In this document: positions 42,132-53,670 of the stretch, one piece after another | Layout: each line of letters starts with the position of its first letter | How positions within the stretch are numbered: the first letter of the stretch is position 1 | The notes under the pieces: model-generated | Databases searched by the model: none | What the model was told of the DNA's origin: nothing | Seen by the model: only the letters and a program-made list of their open reading frames with translations | NCBI GenBank assembly: GCA_030248295.1 | Contig: JASANH010000797.1 | Coordinates: forward strand, 103,985-167,984 | Direction of reading: 5' to 3' | Source of the DNA: Mesodorylaimus sp. YZB2_4 | Taxonomy: Eukaryota > Nematoda > Enoplea > Dorylaimida > Dorylaimidae | DNA: 64,000 bases | Position numbers and translations under genes: made by a program

Positions 42132-45100
42132 GATGCGGCCAAGATCCAAATGGTGACTCGATTTTTGCGTATCAACTTCTCTACGATTATGGGCAAGGAT
42201 TTTGTTTGACTGCCACCACGACCAGTACAACCGATGTCAATGAAGTGGCACGCGAACCCGGCGATGTTTATTTGGACCAGTGCACGAAAAGTCCCAACCA
42301 AATATTCCTTGTCACTACTGAAGATGAAGTATCAAAAATTCGTCTGAAAAGCGACGAAACGCAGTGTATTTCCATCCACGATGATCAACCTGTTGCTCGG
42401 CTCGGTCCATGCGATGGCGAGTACGTTAAAGAACAAAGTATCAAAATTCTAAAACTCCACGACAACTATTTCGCCCTGTATAAGAGCTCAGGATCGCCCT
42501 ACCTCAATGTGGATCTTGTTCGAAACAATCGGCTATATCCTAATCACGACCGTCGCGTAAAACTTAGCACACCGGGATGGGGCTGGGTGTCAGTAGTTGA
42601 AAAAGAAGCAGCTCCAGTTCGAGACACTGCACTTGTTTATCCTGTCTTAAAGGGCGATCCGCGCATTGAAGAATACAACGCCGGATTCTATGATCAGCTG
42701 TTGACCAAAAAACTGTACCCAGAAATTGTTTACAATCAAACGTGGTGCTCAGAAACACCAGGGTGTGAAAATATGGATGGTTGGTTTCCAATAACATATT
42801 TCAGTGAAAATGCGGAGACCCAACATGAAGATGAATTCGCATATGCGACTTTGGATCTCTCAATCAAACCCGGTGGTACGGGATACGAAAACGGCAGAAC
42901 TAGGAATATGGTTCAAACTGGCATGTACGCCAAGCCTGGAGAATATGTTTCAATACATCTTGACGACTTCAATGTGGACGAAGTCGTCATTTGGGCGAGC
43001 ATATTTCTTCAATATCCACACTGGGCTACCTCGTGGTATCGTCCTCAGCATGTGAAAGTGGGGAATGTGCTTCATCCAGGCACCAACAAAATCTGGTCCC
43101 CCTATGGAGGCCCCATCACTTTGGTTGGAAGTAACTGGTACGAGCACAGGCGAACTCTCACTATACATCGAAAATGCAGTGCCAATGACAACATTTGTTC
43201 TTGGAATGACAGAGGAAGAATGGCAAATTGAGTTGGGATACGAGCCAGGTTGGATGTTTGCTGAAGGCGAGTACATCAGCTGGCTGGACATCAAAAAACC
43301 GTATCTAGACTTCACATACAAACAAATAGAAAACAGCATCAAAATCCTCGATTTATTAATAAAAAACTCCTTCTTACTCAGTGGATACGATTTCAATGCT
43401 GAACCAAGAACTGTTCGCGCTGTCCCTGAGGGCCGATATTGGTGGATGCGCGACTCGACTTACGACGCATTACTTGCCGGCAATCCAGTTATCATGGGTT
43501 GGTATAGAGGGGATGAAAACATGGTAGTCAACGATTTTACAGGGGGAAGGTGAGTGATCGCACAATGATCGCTCGATTTTCAAATCTTTTCGTGAATGAT
43601 TATCGTTCAAGCACGGGTGCTAATAGTTTTTATTAGAATCTCTCGTTATTTTCAAACAAACTTTTTTTAATTTGCTCGCATGCTCTTATTGACGGAAAAG
43701 GGCTTTTGAGTGAATTGGCGCCAGAGGCCCACAGAATGCAGGTAGGGGATAGGCACCTTTTGGCGAAGATGGGCCTACCTGAAGGTAGAGACAGGGCTAC
43801 CCTCACCCTTACCAGAACCACAGAAAGAGCAGGTAGAGAGAGCCAACTGGTAGAGTAGGTATCTACCCTTACCATTTGGCTACCCTGCTCTAGAGGAGAG
43901 TAGCAAACGGGTAGGGAAAGAAATCAATGCGAAAGAGCGTGCAAAAGATGGGGTGGCTGCACAGGATGATAGACAATGTGTAGGATAAGGTAGTCGCCCT
44001 ATCTAAATGGGAAGAATAGCAACCTTTCTCCTCGGCAGCGTTGGCTATTTTATGTGTTGTCGCCACTGATAAAAGGTAGAAAAACCTTTTTCCTTCCAGA
44101 AAAACGTATTGGATTGCTGGCAGCAAAGATCAGGTAGTTCTATCTTTTCCCTACCCGCATTTAGCGGTAGCGGCAGACCTGTCTCTACCTCTACCCGTTA
44201 CCAATTGGTAATCCTATCTTTTGGTACCCCCTACCTCTACCAAACGGTAGTGCCCTACCTCTCTCTGCTTTCTGTGGAACGGGTCCAGGAAATTAACAGA
44301 ATTTGGAGAATACTTGGCAGTAGATTCATTAGAAGTGGACAGTACAGTATACAGATTTGTAGACTGATAATCACCAGTAAGTATAGATTGAACGATGGAC
44401 CATTTCAGAGGAGTCATGCACTGCAAAATTTGAATTTTTCTCTACGCTGCCTATGACAACTCCTCAGGGACGATAAGTCCCTTACTTCGTAGCCTGTCCG
44501 CGCGTTGAACAAACTCGTAAGAAATTATTATTTGATTTCATAGATATTTCTGCCGCTTTTTGACTTGACCACTTCCTTGCAAAAAAGTTACAAGTGGCGC
44601 TTCTTTGCATCGAAAACGCTTGCTTCGCTTCGAGTTGCTGCCACGCGCAAAGGCTTAGAAGTGAGGCACTTCTCACTCATGCCAAAATGTCATAAGCGGT
44701 TTAGAAGCGGGAAATTCAAATTCTTAGTAACAAGACGTCTGTGAAATGGTCTATAACGTAGCTTCCTCTGTATATGCCTAAGACATGATTATCTCGACCC
44801 AATATAGTCGCAGGGCAAAGTGAGCTTGACTGTCCCTGGCATAGATTTTTATGTGAAAGATTTTTTAGACTGTGGGGCTTCGCTCATGAATTTGGCCACG
44901 ATATGCAAACGAGATGTTTTTCCCACGAATTTGGAGTCGATGTCACGAACAATGTTTACAGCGCTTTCCAGTCAGCGTATTTCAATAATAATGTGCATCC
45001 ATCAGATAAAGTGGACTACGTCAAGCACTTAAACGATGTGAAGCCGAAATTAGCTGCTGGAAAATCATATTTTGAAATTTACATATCCGAAAGGCTGCTA

Positions 45101-45466
45101 TTTTGGATCCAAATCTACAAAACGTTTGGATTTTACGCGCATCGTGAACTGAGCAAACGATTTCGGGAACGATTTGTGGATTCGAACGACCCGGTGTGCC
45201 GCGGGGACAAACAGGGGAAGTTTGATGCAACATACGAGATTTTATGCGATGTTCTGCAGGTGGACCTGACCAAACATTTCGACGTCGATTACAAAGTGCC
45301 CCTCACTGATGCTGTCAAGCAACGTGTGGCAGAAAAAGGATACAAGCAACCCGATATCAACATAGCTGATGTGGAAATCCCGTTCGGCACCCCCTTGGTA
45401 TGGTTCGCAAATGGTACAAAACCTGACTGGGCGCTGCCTGACTTTGATACCCTGAACCTTGTGTGA
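42132..45466 (+). pseudogene. M60-type metallopeptidase copy D, frameshifted in exon 2
   Basis: Exon 2 is 42132-43549 (AG before GTGAGT) and exon 3 is 44869-45466. The trefoil region (QCTKSPNQIFLVTTEDEV, KSDETQCISIH), GMYAKPGEY, WSPYGGPITL and GRYWWMRD are present, and exon 3 starts RLWGFAHEFGHDMQ. After ACTTTGG at about 43118-43125, TTGG is doubled relative to C (TTGGTTGGAAGTAACTGG against TTGGAAGTAACTGG). This shifts the frame by 4, and the family frame resumes as LEVTGTSTGE. Exon 3 is open and has an extra codon in HFDVDYK. No signal-peptide exon or promoter was seen upstream, so D looks dead twice over. Intron 2 carries the same short element (43725-44286) as intron 2 of copy A. Possible AATAAA at 45635. 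Confidence 0.8.
43725..44286. mobile_element. Second copy of the CACAGAAAGCAG-ended element
   Basis: Aligns along its length with 5974-6558 (GGTAGAGACAGGGCTA, GATAGACAATGTGTAGGATAA, GATTGCTGGCAGC). It lies in intron 2 of copy D, just as the first copy lies in intron 2 of copy A. Confidence 0.7.
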
Positions 45467-46345
45467 TATTTTGTAACTTGGAAATTCAAGGAGTCTGGTT
45501 GGATTTGGTGATTTCTTCTCTCGTTTTTGTGCGCTTTCGGGTTTTTGCATTGCATAACGTAGCACCCGCATCTTAGGCTTGGTGTAGATATATGGGTCCT
45601 TCAGATGTTCCTTTGGACTGGTTATACAAGGAGTAATAAATTGTAGCTGGGATCCTGAGCTGCTTAAAATTCCTACAAGGTGAGCAGTCTATTCTCGCAT
45701 GTTAATGTTATCAAAATGTAAAGAAGCCTCTTTTTCCATGGGCCCAGCGACAACGATGTCTCGACGATCGCGAGATACAACATACAACATACATAACTCT
45801 GCTGACTATGATTCACTCATAGCTTTTCTCTGAACCCGCCCTTCACTTCTGAGTAATATCCTTAGTGCCAAGTAAAACTGTAAGATCGAGCGGTTGCGCC
45901 TAACATTCACTGCGCTCCACAGAACATCGGAAATGGGCACTCTTTCCGACAAACGACAAGTTCTTTTTCACTGGAAAAAGCTGCGAATAATTCACGCATT
46001 TTTAAAACAGAAAATCGATTGTGATAAAGAGCACACACTTAAACTTTGTGTCCTGCTCTATGCCGTCCTTTGCAGGCTTAAGGCTGAGCCAATTTGGGAG
46101 TCGAACACGGATCTTCTATACTGAAAATAAATTTTTTTCTAAATGATTATTGTTGGAGTATAACCAGCTCCGGACGGGAAGAAAATGTGACAATATCCGG
46201 CCTGTGGCTCTAAAAAAAGTGCACTCTGATATGGCCAAAACTTTACATGTTTGCGTTTTATCGCCATTTCGTTTAATTTTCATTTATTGCTAACCTTTTA
46301 AAAGACGCAACGCTTTTTCAATCAGTTTTTGCAATCGAAGACATC
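45467..46345. other. 3' flank of copy D, no gene
   Basis: Nothing recognised except a possible polyadenylation signal AATAAA at 45635-45640. Confidence 0.5.
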
Positions 46346-46968
46346 TAGCGTTGTTACAGTTAACTGAAACTGAAACTGAATCTATCAGTTAACTGAATCT
46401 TTTTAATTTAGTTAAGTGTAACTGAAACTGAAACTGAATCTCCTCGCCAAAACTGAATTTGAGTGTAACTGAATCATTTTAGAATCAGTTAAATTCAGTT
46501 TTCGAGTTACTACGGTTTTGAAAATTAGTAATCTGCTTGCGGATGTTCGCGCAGATCTCAAAGAGAAACGGAACGCAGCTAGACGAATTGCTGGTTCGAA
46601 TCATCTTTATCGCGAGTTCGAGGTGTATTTTGTTATCCTTGAACGCTAGTTATTGTAAAAAAATCGATCCATTCGAATTTTGGTCCAAATGTAGAGAGAA
46701 GCTGCGAAATCTTCACGAATATTGTAGTGCTTCATCATTTACTGCAGGCTAGCGCCGAGTGAAAGAGTTAAAAGCTAGGCGAGGTCCAAGTTGAAAAGCA
46801 TTTGCTACAGTATCATAAAATAAAAGTAACTACAGTTTATGAAAAAGGGTTTCTTCAGTTTCAATCATTTTATTACAAACATTTCAAAGTTACATCTTCT
46901 TGATCTTAGAAAGCTTTGCCAACCAGTGAGTTGAACTTGACATGCTTATTCGATAATTCCTAAGTTTT
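46346..46968 (-). mobile_element. hAT-type element fragment, inverted relative to the 55-kb copy
   Basis: Starts TAGCGTTGTTACAGTTAACT and aligns at roughly 90 percent with the reverse complement of 55739-56351, up to CGATAATTCC. The other terminus is missing, so no target duplication can be read. Clustered CAGTTAACTGAA motifs lie near the end. Confidence 0.75.
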
Positions 46969-47089
46969 CTTATAATGCCCTAGCTCCTTCCCTCTGAGCC
47001 AGCTGCCCCAGCTACATCCTCAAGAATTCTCGTCCCTCTCAAGCGACAAGAGTCACAGCACCTTTATTTTCAAAAAGGAAATTCCTGAA

Positions 47090-47410
47090 GGCTGCTTTTT
47101 TGGATACAAATCTAGAAACCGTTTGGACTTTGGGCGCAGACGGTTTCGGTAAGGATACGAGGATGAGAACGATCCTGTGTGCGACGTTGACAACCAAAGT
47201 TCATCAAACCCTCAGGCTTGCTAGACCATTGCGTGCAGGAGTTCTTTGGACCAGTGCAGTGATAAACTGAAGAGACTGTCCATGCCTGTAACAGTTAAAC
47301 GCTGCGAACGAGATGCTGAACGATGTTATCCAGGTGGACCTCACCAAACATTTCGACGATTACAGGGTGCCCCTCACTGATGCTGTCGAGCAACCTGTGG
47401 CAGAAAAAGA
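47090..47410 (+). pseudogene. M60-family exon 3 fragment, copy F
   Basis: GGCTGCTTTTTTGGATACAA corresponds to the (E/L)LIFWLQIYK region of exon 3, closest to copy D. CGCAGACGGTTTCGG and GAACGATCCTGTGTGCGAC correspond to the RFRER and NDPVCRGDK region. After about 100 bp of unrelated sequence, GAGATGCTGAACGATG and GTGGACCTCACCAAACATTTC match YEMLxDVxQVDLTKHF. Many indels. The zinc motif is not present. Confidence 0.7.
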
Positions 47411-49129
47411 CTGTGGCATCACTGTGGGAACGCACAAGGCTACAACCACTAAGTTAATTACAGGGAGAAGAGTGAAAGGTTTGGCACGGTATATGAACTT
47501 TCATGTTAACCTCTTCCTTCTGTCAACAATTTCTCCTCTTCTGTCTTTCTGGTTTGCTTATTCCTGTGTATGTTATGTTGGTGACGGTAAAAGTTTGACT
47601 GCCAAACGGGTGATTACACATGTGAAAGCAGAAGTAGACAAATTCCTCAGTGAACAATGGCACTGTGTTGCCTCGACTCAAGACTGGATCGGATCGAAAC
47701 GGATGAGTTTCGAATCGGATCATGTGAAATGCATGTAATTTTTTGAACTTTCAATAACGCGTCAACGGAATTCTGAGCAATCAATAACGCATCAACCTTT
47801 TTCGAGGCTGCTCCGCATGATAAACATAGAGTATTTATTATCAGGGTGCCGTGGCACAAGCAGCGCCCCACTCGTGGATAAAGTAAAGTAAAGAAGATGC
47901 ATGCTACTCCTAAATGACTGACCATAACTTCAAATTTTTATAAAAACGGATATTTTCACTTTTCTCCACTCCTCACTAATATTTCTGTCGTCCGACTCCA
48001 AACATTTGCAAAATCTGACAAGGCAACCTTGCCAACCGTTGATTCGAACTTAACAGAACCAAAAATTGTAAATTGTCTCTAGGTACAAAAGAAAGCACTC
48101 TGAAAAATATCAGAGGCGTCTGGCCAACTGGTCAGCAGTGGTCAGCGCCTAAAAACCTAGGAATTTAAAAAATTTCTTCCGAACTTTTCTGGGTTCTTTT
48201 TGAGAGAAAAACACAAAACCCGAGTGTTGGAAGGTTTAACTCAGAGCCTAAACCAGAAAAGCGAGTTTCGAAAAAAACCTGCGTGGTTTTCTCAATGCTC
48301 GAGCTCCTTACCACACAATTAATCAAAAATTTTCAAGACTTTATTGTAGGCTGCTACTGCTGCTCAGTTGGTGTCGCGAAATGCGCGATTGATACGAGGA
48401 AGCAGCGCCCCGCCCACTGCACAATGCCCGAGAATGGAGCACTTTACACCTCTAAATGATATGTGATTTGGTATCGTTCATGCTACGGGTGCGTTTTCTC
48501 TGTTGACCTGAACGGTCTGTTCCTTCTGTTTCTTTTGATTACTGTAAAGCACCAGACTCGAAGTATTGTCGCCTCTCTCAATATTTATATCTCGCGACAG
48601 TTGGCCAGACGCCCCTGATATTTTGCAGAACGTATCTGTTTGCGCTTACGCACGCCATACAGTATATGATCCCTTGTGAGTCATCCATGTTTTCTCTGGT
48701 CTCAAATAATAATAATGAGAAGTTGACTTGTAACTCTAATTATGAGCATAAAAAAGGAAGCATCAATGCAGAAATTCATCTCATCTCACTCATTACACTA
48801 GATGGGTTGGGGAAAAACTGCGCAATAGTTAGCTGTTTGCCCGCGGTCATCCCAAACACCATAGTTAGAACGTTGGATCAGAAAGCTCAGATCGGATGAT
48901 TCGATCCGAATTTTCGGATAGTGATTTTTCGGATCAGGTTAGATCGGTCGGCCATGAGCCCTGAAAATAAACCTCCTCGCAGCAAAGCCCCTCGTCATGC
49001 ATCAGATCATGACATCTTCAAAAGCTTCCTTAGCTCATACTTTTTCTTCACAAACTTCCAGCCTGGCATTGCTTTCTCTGGACCCCGTAACTTTAGTAAA
49101 AAAAGAGTCATAGTCAGTACCGATTGTGC
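47411..49129. other. Repeat-bearing DNA, no confident gene
   Basis: 48040-48170 resembles internal parts of the hAT family (CAAAAGAAAGCNCTNTGAAAAATAT). 48102-48133 and 48598-48629 form an inverted pair. 48875-48950 is rich in GGATCAG/GATCGGAT motifs. No supported gene. Confidence 0.45.
48102..48629. repeat. Inverted pair AATATCAGRGGCGTCTGGCC
   Basis: CTGAAAAATATCAGAGGCGT followed by CTGGCCAACTG on the left; CAGTTGGCCAGACGCC and CCTGATATTTTGCAG on the right. About 30-bp arms with 2-3 mismatches enclose roughly 465 bp. Confidence 0.6.
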
Positions 49130-49587
49130 AAATGAGAGCCAAAAGCGCCAGGCATTTTAGCAAAAGGCTTTCGCTGAATGCTGAATATCTAGTTTATCTA
49201 GTCACTCGAAAAAGATGAATGTGTAGTTTAGCATGAGCGAACCGTTTAGCCCGGGAGCGCTGGGCATGAAGCTAAGTATTTCTGTCGAACGGATTGCGAG
49301 CGAGGTATCGGCCCTCGCATTACATAGTAGGCCTCTTTATTACCCTCGCATCGTTTGGCTAATAATGCACACGCCTCGACAATGCAAGCGAGCATGTGTT
49401 AGGTTAGCAGTCGAAAAACAGGCACTGAGCTGCTGGCCAAATATCGTAATCATTTAGCTAACATGATAAATTGATATTTTTGGCAAAATAAGCTAAAATA
49501 ATTGTCGATAGCGACTAACTCTAAACTTAGTTTCGGGCTGTGTGCTTAATCATCGCTGAGATAATTACGGAAAGCACTGTATAAAAG
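49130..49587 (+). promoter_or_regulatory. Promoter region of peptidase copy E
   Basis: Aligned with 18155-18603 upstream of copy C over its whole length. Core: CTTAATCATC at 49545, AAAGCACTG, TATAAAAG at 49580-49587, 72 bp before the ATG. Confidence 0.7.
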
Positions 49588-49651
49588 ACCATGGATTCGC
49601 ACATGAGCCGTTCTCGGTTGTTCGAAGATCATCCTTCCTGTTGGCTCGGCA

Positions 49652-52600
49652 ATGGCGTCTCTCCTGCAGCTGGTTGCAGTCATCGCATTGTTTGGCACAG
49701 GTAAGCATTTGGACATTATCACTGGGGTGGTGCTGTTCGGGTCCTAGAAGTGGGCTGGCAGAAGCTATATGCAGGATTCTCCGCCTGATCGCAGAAGGTA
49801 GACAGAAAGCCTGAAGCTGTATGTAGGGAACTGTATGGCATGTCCACTTTCTAAGGTCTGCTCTACTGTAGCAGCATTTTTGGTTGGCCCACCCGCCACT
49901 TTTCATGACTGCTAGTATCGGTCTTATCAAACCGTATCCGCGTACCAGTAACACTGTACAAGTATCGTTTGATAAGGTGATATCAAGCGTAACAAATGTT
50001 AAGAGGCTTTCGCTCACCACCTTATCTTTTGAAATTACCAAAATGGCCAAGAACTGGAAATTCAAAGTTAACAGATAAACAGTAGATTGGTGCCCACTTG
50101 AGCGGGTTTTGCTAGGCTGAAAAAAGTTGATCTAGGCTTCACAACTGCCCTGGCTACTAGCGTTATGGTTAAGCGTTGGCTTGGGTTGCGTATTATGTAG
50201 ACTGTAACAAGTAGATCGTTGATGTCGCCGAGTATGAACGACGATTAAAATTTGCAAATATGAATTGCCTCCCGTTATTTCGCTTGCGTAAAACCCCCTT
50301 TTTTCATGTGGGTGTACTCTTGCAATGCTGATTCGAAAACGAAGTGCACAGAAGAATCCATGTTGCAATGATAAAAAAGTGAGGTATGATATTCAGATTC
50401 AGCATTCGGGTGGGGTGGGGTGGGGATCAACCAAAATTTAGGACCCCTATCTCAGTTATCCAAGTCAACGTTCTCATTTCTCAATGGTGGCCCTATTTCA
50501 ATCAAGAATTTTGACTTTTCCACATAGGTTCTGGAGGTCCAGAGTATTTGCAATCCCCGCTAAGAAGTGCGTGCTAAATCTGAATATCGTTTTTTAAAAA
50601 ATATCCAGACATCGATTTTTTGGTGTATTTTTCTTTAAAATGAGGGTGCAAGGATGGTTCCTGGTATACCGAAAAAGTCTTCACTAGCGCGTCGGAAGCG
50701 TGCCTCCGTGATACCATTTCTTTTTTTTTAATTTTTGTTGGCCGAAGCTGTTTCGCCTACAGCCGGCTAGCAGGCAAACCTTATTAGCACGACTGTACGG
50801 GGACCAGCACACACAGCAGCGTCCCTTTGCGTGTGTCCACTATGAGCGCCTTCACGTGACACCGACTTCCTCGGACGATGGCGGGTGGGCTTTCTGTCGA
50901 TGTTCGACAGCCAAGATTGTCCCTTCGTTTGGCTTCTCTCCCTCCAATCGGAGCACTCTACGGAGTTGGGCGAGTCACCCACGGCCTGGCGTGCGGGGTC
51001 AGCGAAGGTCTGTAATTCGCAAACTGACCTCCATCACCAGGGATCGAACCCGTGATGGGTCCAGCCACTTGCTCAGAAGTAATACGGAGAGACAAATGCC
51101 GAACCACTGCACCACTGCGGCCACTGACCAACCTTTCTTATGTGCAGGTCAGTTTTTCAGAAATCAAGTCATGGCACAAGCACAAGAAATGAGGGTGACT
51201 TACAGTCACATTGGTTGCAAAGAATTTTGAGCTTTCTTTTCGAACGCACTGCAGTGTCATGCGTTCATTAGCTAAGCTTCGCAACTGTGCAATTTCTAAT
51301 GTTTTTTTAAGTTATCTACAAAGAGGTTTTCTGCGTGGTTAAGTATTCAGCAAGTGGAAAAACTTTTCAATTTTAGGGCACAGTCAAGATCCTTCTGGCG
51401 ACTCCTTAATTGCATATGAGGCTGCATACAATTATGGTCAGGCGCTCTGTTTGACTGCCACCACGACTAGTACAACTGATGAAAATGGAGTGGCACGCGA
51501 ACCTGGCGAAGTTTACATGGCCGCATGCTCAAAAAGCCCCGAGCAAATATTGCTAACCGTGACCGAAAATAAAATTTTGAAATTCCGCCTGAAAAGCGAC
51601 GAAACGCAGTGTCTTTCATTGCACGACGATGAACCAGTGGCTCGATTAAGTCCTTGCGGCGGGGAGAATGCAGACTACCAAGAAATCTATATTTGGCAGT
51701 ACTCACACAATTTCTTCGACCTGTATGGGAGACGGAGTGGCACGTACCTCAATGTGGACCTTGGTCGTAACAATAAGCTGTACCGTGGGGGCGATCCAAG
51801 CGTGAAAGTTAGCTCCTATAGGTGGGGATGGACGTCAGTGATCGAAAATGATGCAGCGCCAGTTCGAGACACCGCATTTGTTTTTCCGATCTCCAAAGAC
51901 GATCCACGTAAACTTCAATATCAAGCTGGCTTTATTGATCAGTTGATCAAGAAAACAATGTATCCAAGAATTACTTTCGACCAAAATTATTGCTCCCAAC
52001 AGTGGTGGTGTAAAAATATGGAGGACTGGTTCCCAATCACTTACGATTTCACTAACTTGCAAAAAGGTCTTATACTTCTAGACTTGTCCGTAAAACCAGG
52101 TGGCAATGGATATGAATATTCTGGAACTAAAAATATGATCCCGACTTGGTTATATGCTAAGCCTGGAGAATATTTTTCGATCAATCTCAGTGACTTCAAC
52201 ACCGACGATGTGGTCATTGTGGCGAATGTTTTCCTACAAGATTCAGGCTGCAGTCGCATGTGTTATCGTCCTCAATTTGTAAGAGTCAAACATTTGCTTC
52301 GACCAGGTGACAACAAAATTTGGTCGCCCTATGGAGGACCTATAACTTTGGAAGTGATAGGCACGAGCACAGGCGCAGTTATTGCTGACATTGACAATAC
52401 AGTTGCGATGACATCTTTTATTCTTGGCGAAACAACTGAAGATCTGTGGAAATATTCAGAACTTTAATGCGAGCCAGGTTGGATGGTTGCACATGGCGAA
52501 TACATGAGCTGGCTTGACATCAAAAAACCGTATTTGGATTTCACATTCCAAGAAGTAGAAAACGCGGTCAAAAGATACGATTTGTTGATCAAAAACTCAT

Positions 52601-53670
52601 TTCTACTGAGTGGATACGATTTTGATGCTGACCCGAGAACCGTACACGCTGTGCCCGAAGGCCGATATTGGTGGATGCGGGATTCCAATTACAATGTTTT
52701 GTACGCGGGCAATCCTGTTGGCATGGCGTGGTACCAAAATGATGAAGACATGGCCGTCAACGAGCTCAGGGGGGAAATGTAAGTTCGGTTTGATCGCTCT
52801 CTTAATGCAATCACCAAACTTGCTAAGCTAGTGTAGAACTCTTGAATTTTAATGTCATATGACACCATACAGTATTATTACCGTAAGAAATAGGCGAGTT
52901 TCTGCAAAATAATTGCGTGAGTGGGGGTTTTCGATTACGACAACTAGATCCCCTAATGGTCTGCATTTGTGCGAAAGGCTTGAAGGGAGTTACTCTAGCG
53001 AACAATAACCACCATAACTAGTTGAGCCTGGAACGATCAGTTTCTAGTTTTCACTGAAATGACCATTTTTTTTAGATTGTGGGGCTTTGCTCATGAATTT
53101 GGCCACGATATGCAAACGAGATGCTTTTCCCACGAATATGGTGTCGATGTCACAAACAATGTTTACAGCGCTTTTCAAGCCGCCTATTTCAACAATAATT
53201 TGCATCCATCAAACAGCAAAAACTACGTCGAGTATTTGAATAGTCTAAAACCGAAATTGGCTGCGGGAAAAACGTATTTTGAAATAGGGCTCTTTGAACA
53301 GTTGATATTTTGGTTGCAAATCTTCAAAACTTACGGCTTTTGGCCGCATCGTGAATTAAGTAGACGATTTCGGGAACGTTTCGTGGACCCGAACGATCCT
53401 GTCTGCCGCGGGGACAAGCAAGGTAAGCTGGACGCCACATACGAGATGCTGATCGATGTTCTGCAGGTGGACCTGACCAAACATTTCGACGACTATAAAG
53501 TCCCTATCACTGACGCTGTCAAGCAACGTGTGGCTGGCAAAGGATACAACAAACCAGAGGTCAACCTGATCGATGTCGAAATCCCTCCAGGCACCCCATT
53601 GGTCTGGTTCGCAAATGGAACAAAACCTGATTGGGCTCTCCCTGACTACAGCACACTGAACCTTGAGTGA
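49652..53670 (+). pseudogene. M60-type metallopeptidase copy E with one in-frame stop
   Basis: Exon 1 49652-49700 (MASLLQLVAVIALFGT, signal peptide, phase 1), exon 2 51377-52778 (ends AT before GTAAGT, phase 2), exon 3 53076-53670. The trefoil region (CSKSPEQILL, KSDETQCLSLH), WLYAKPGEY, SPYGGPITLEV, GRYWWMRD and LWGFAHEFGHDMQ are all in one frame. The only lesion is TAA at 52465-52467 (KYSEL*CEPGW), where A reads GAA. The reading frame is otherwise open, so the stop looks young; it could be polymorphic, a sequencing error, or a first inactivating hit. Upstream and downstream DNA match copy C. Intron 1 (49701-51376) holds a SINE copy. Confidence 0.8.
50719..51124 (-). mobile_element. tRNA-derived SINE, copy 2, in intron 1 of copy E
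   Basis: On the minus strand: GTGGCCGCAGTGGTGCAGTGG (A-box), GGGTTCGATCCC (B-box), a roughly 300-bp body, and an A-rich tail seen as TTTCTTTTTTTTTAATTTTTG on the plus strand at 50719-50740. It is the longer of the two copies, about 405 bp. Confidence 0.85.
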
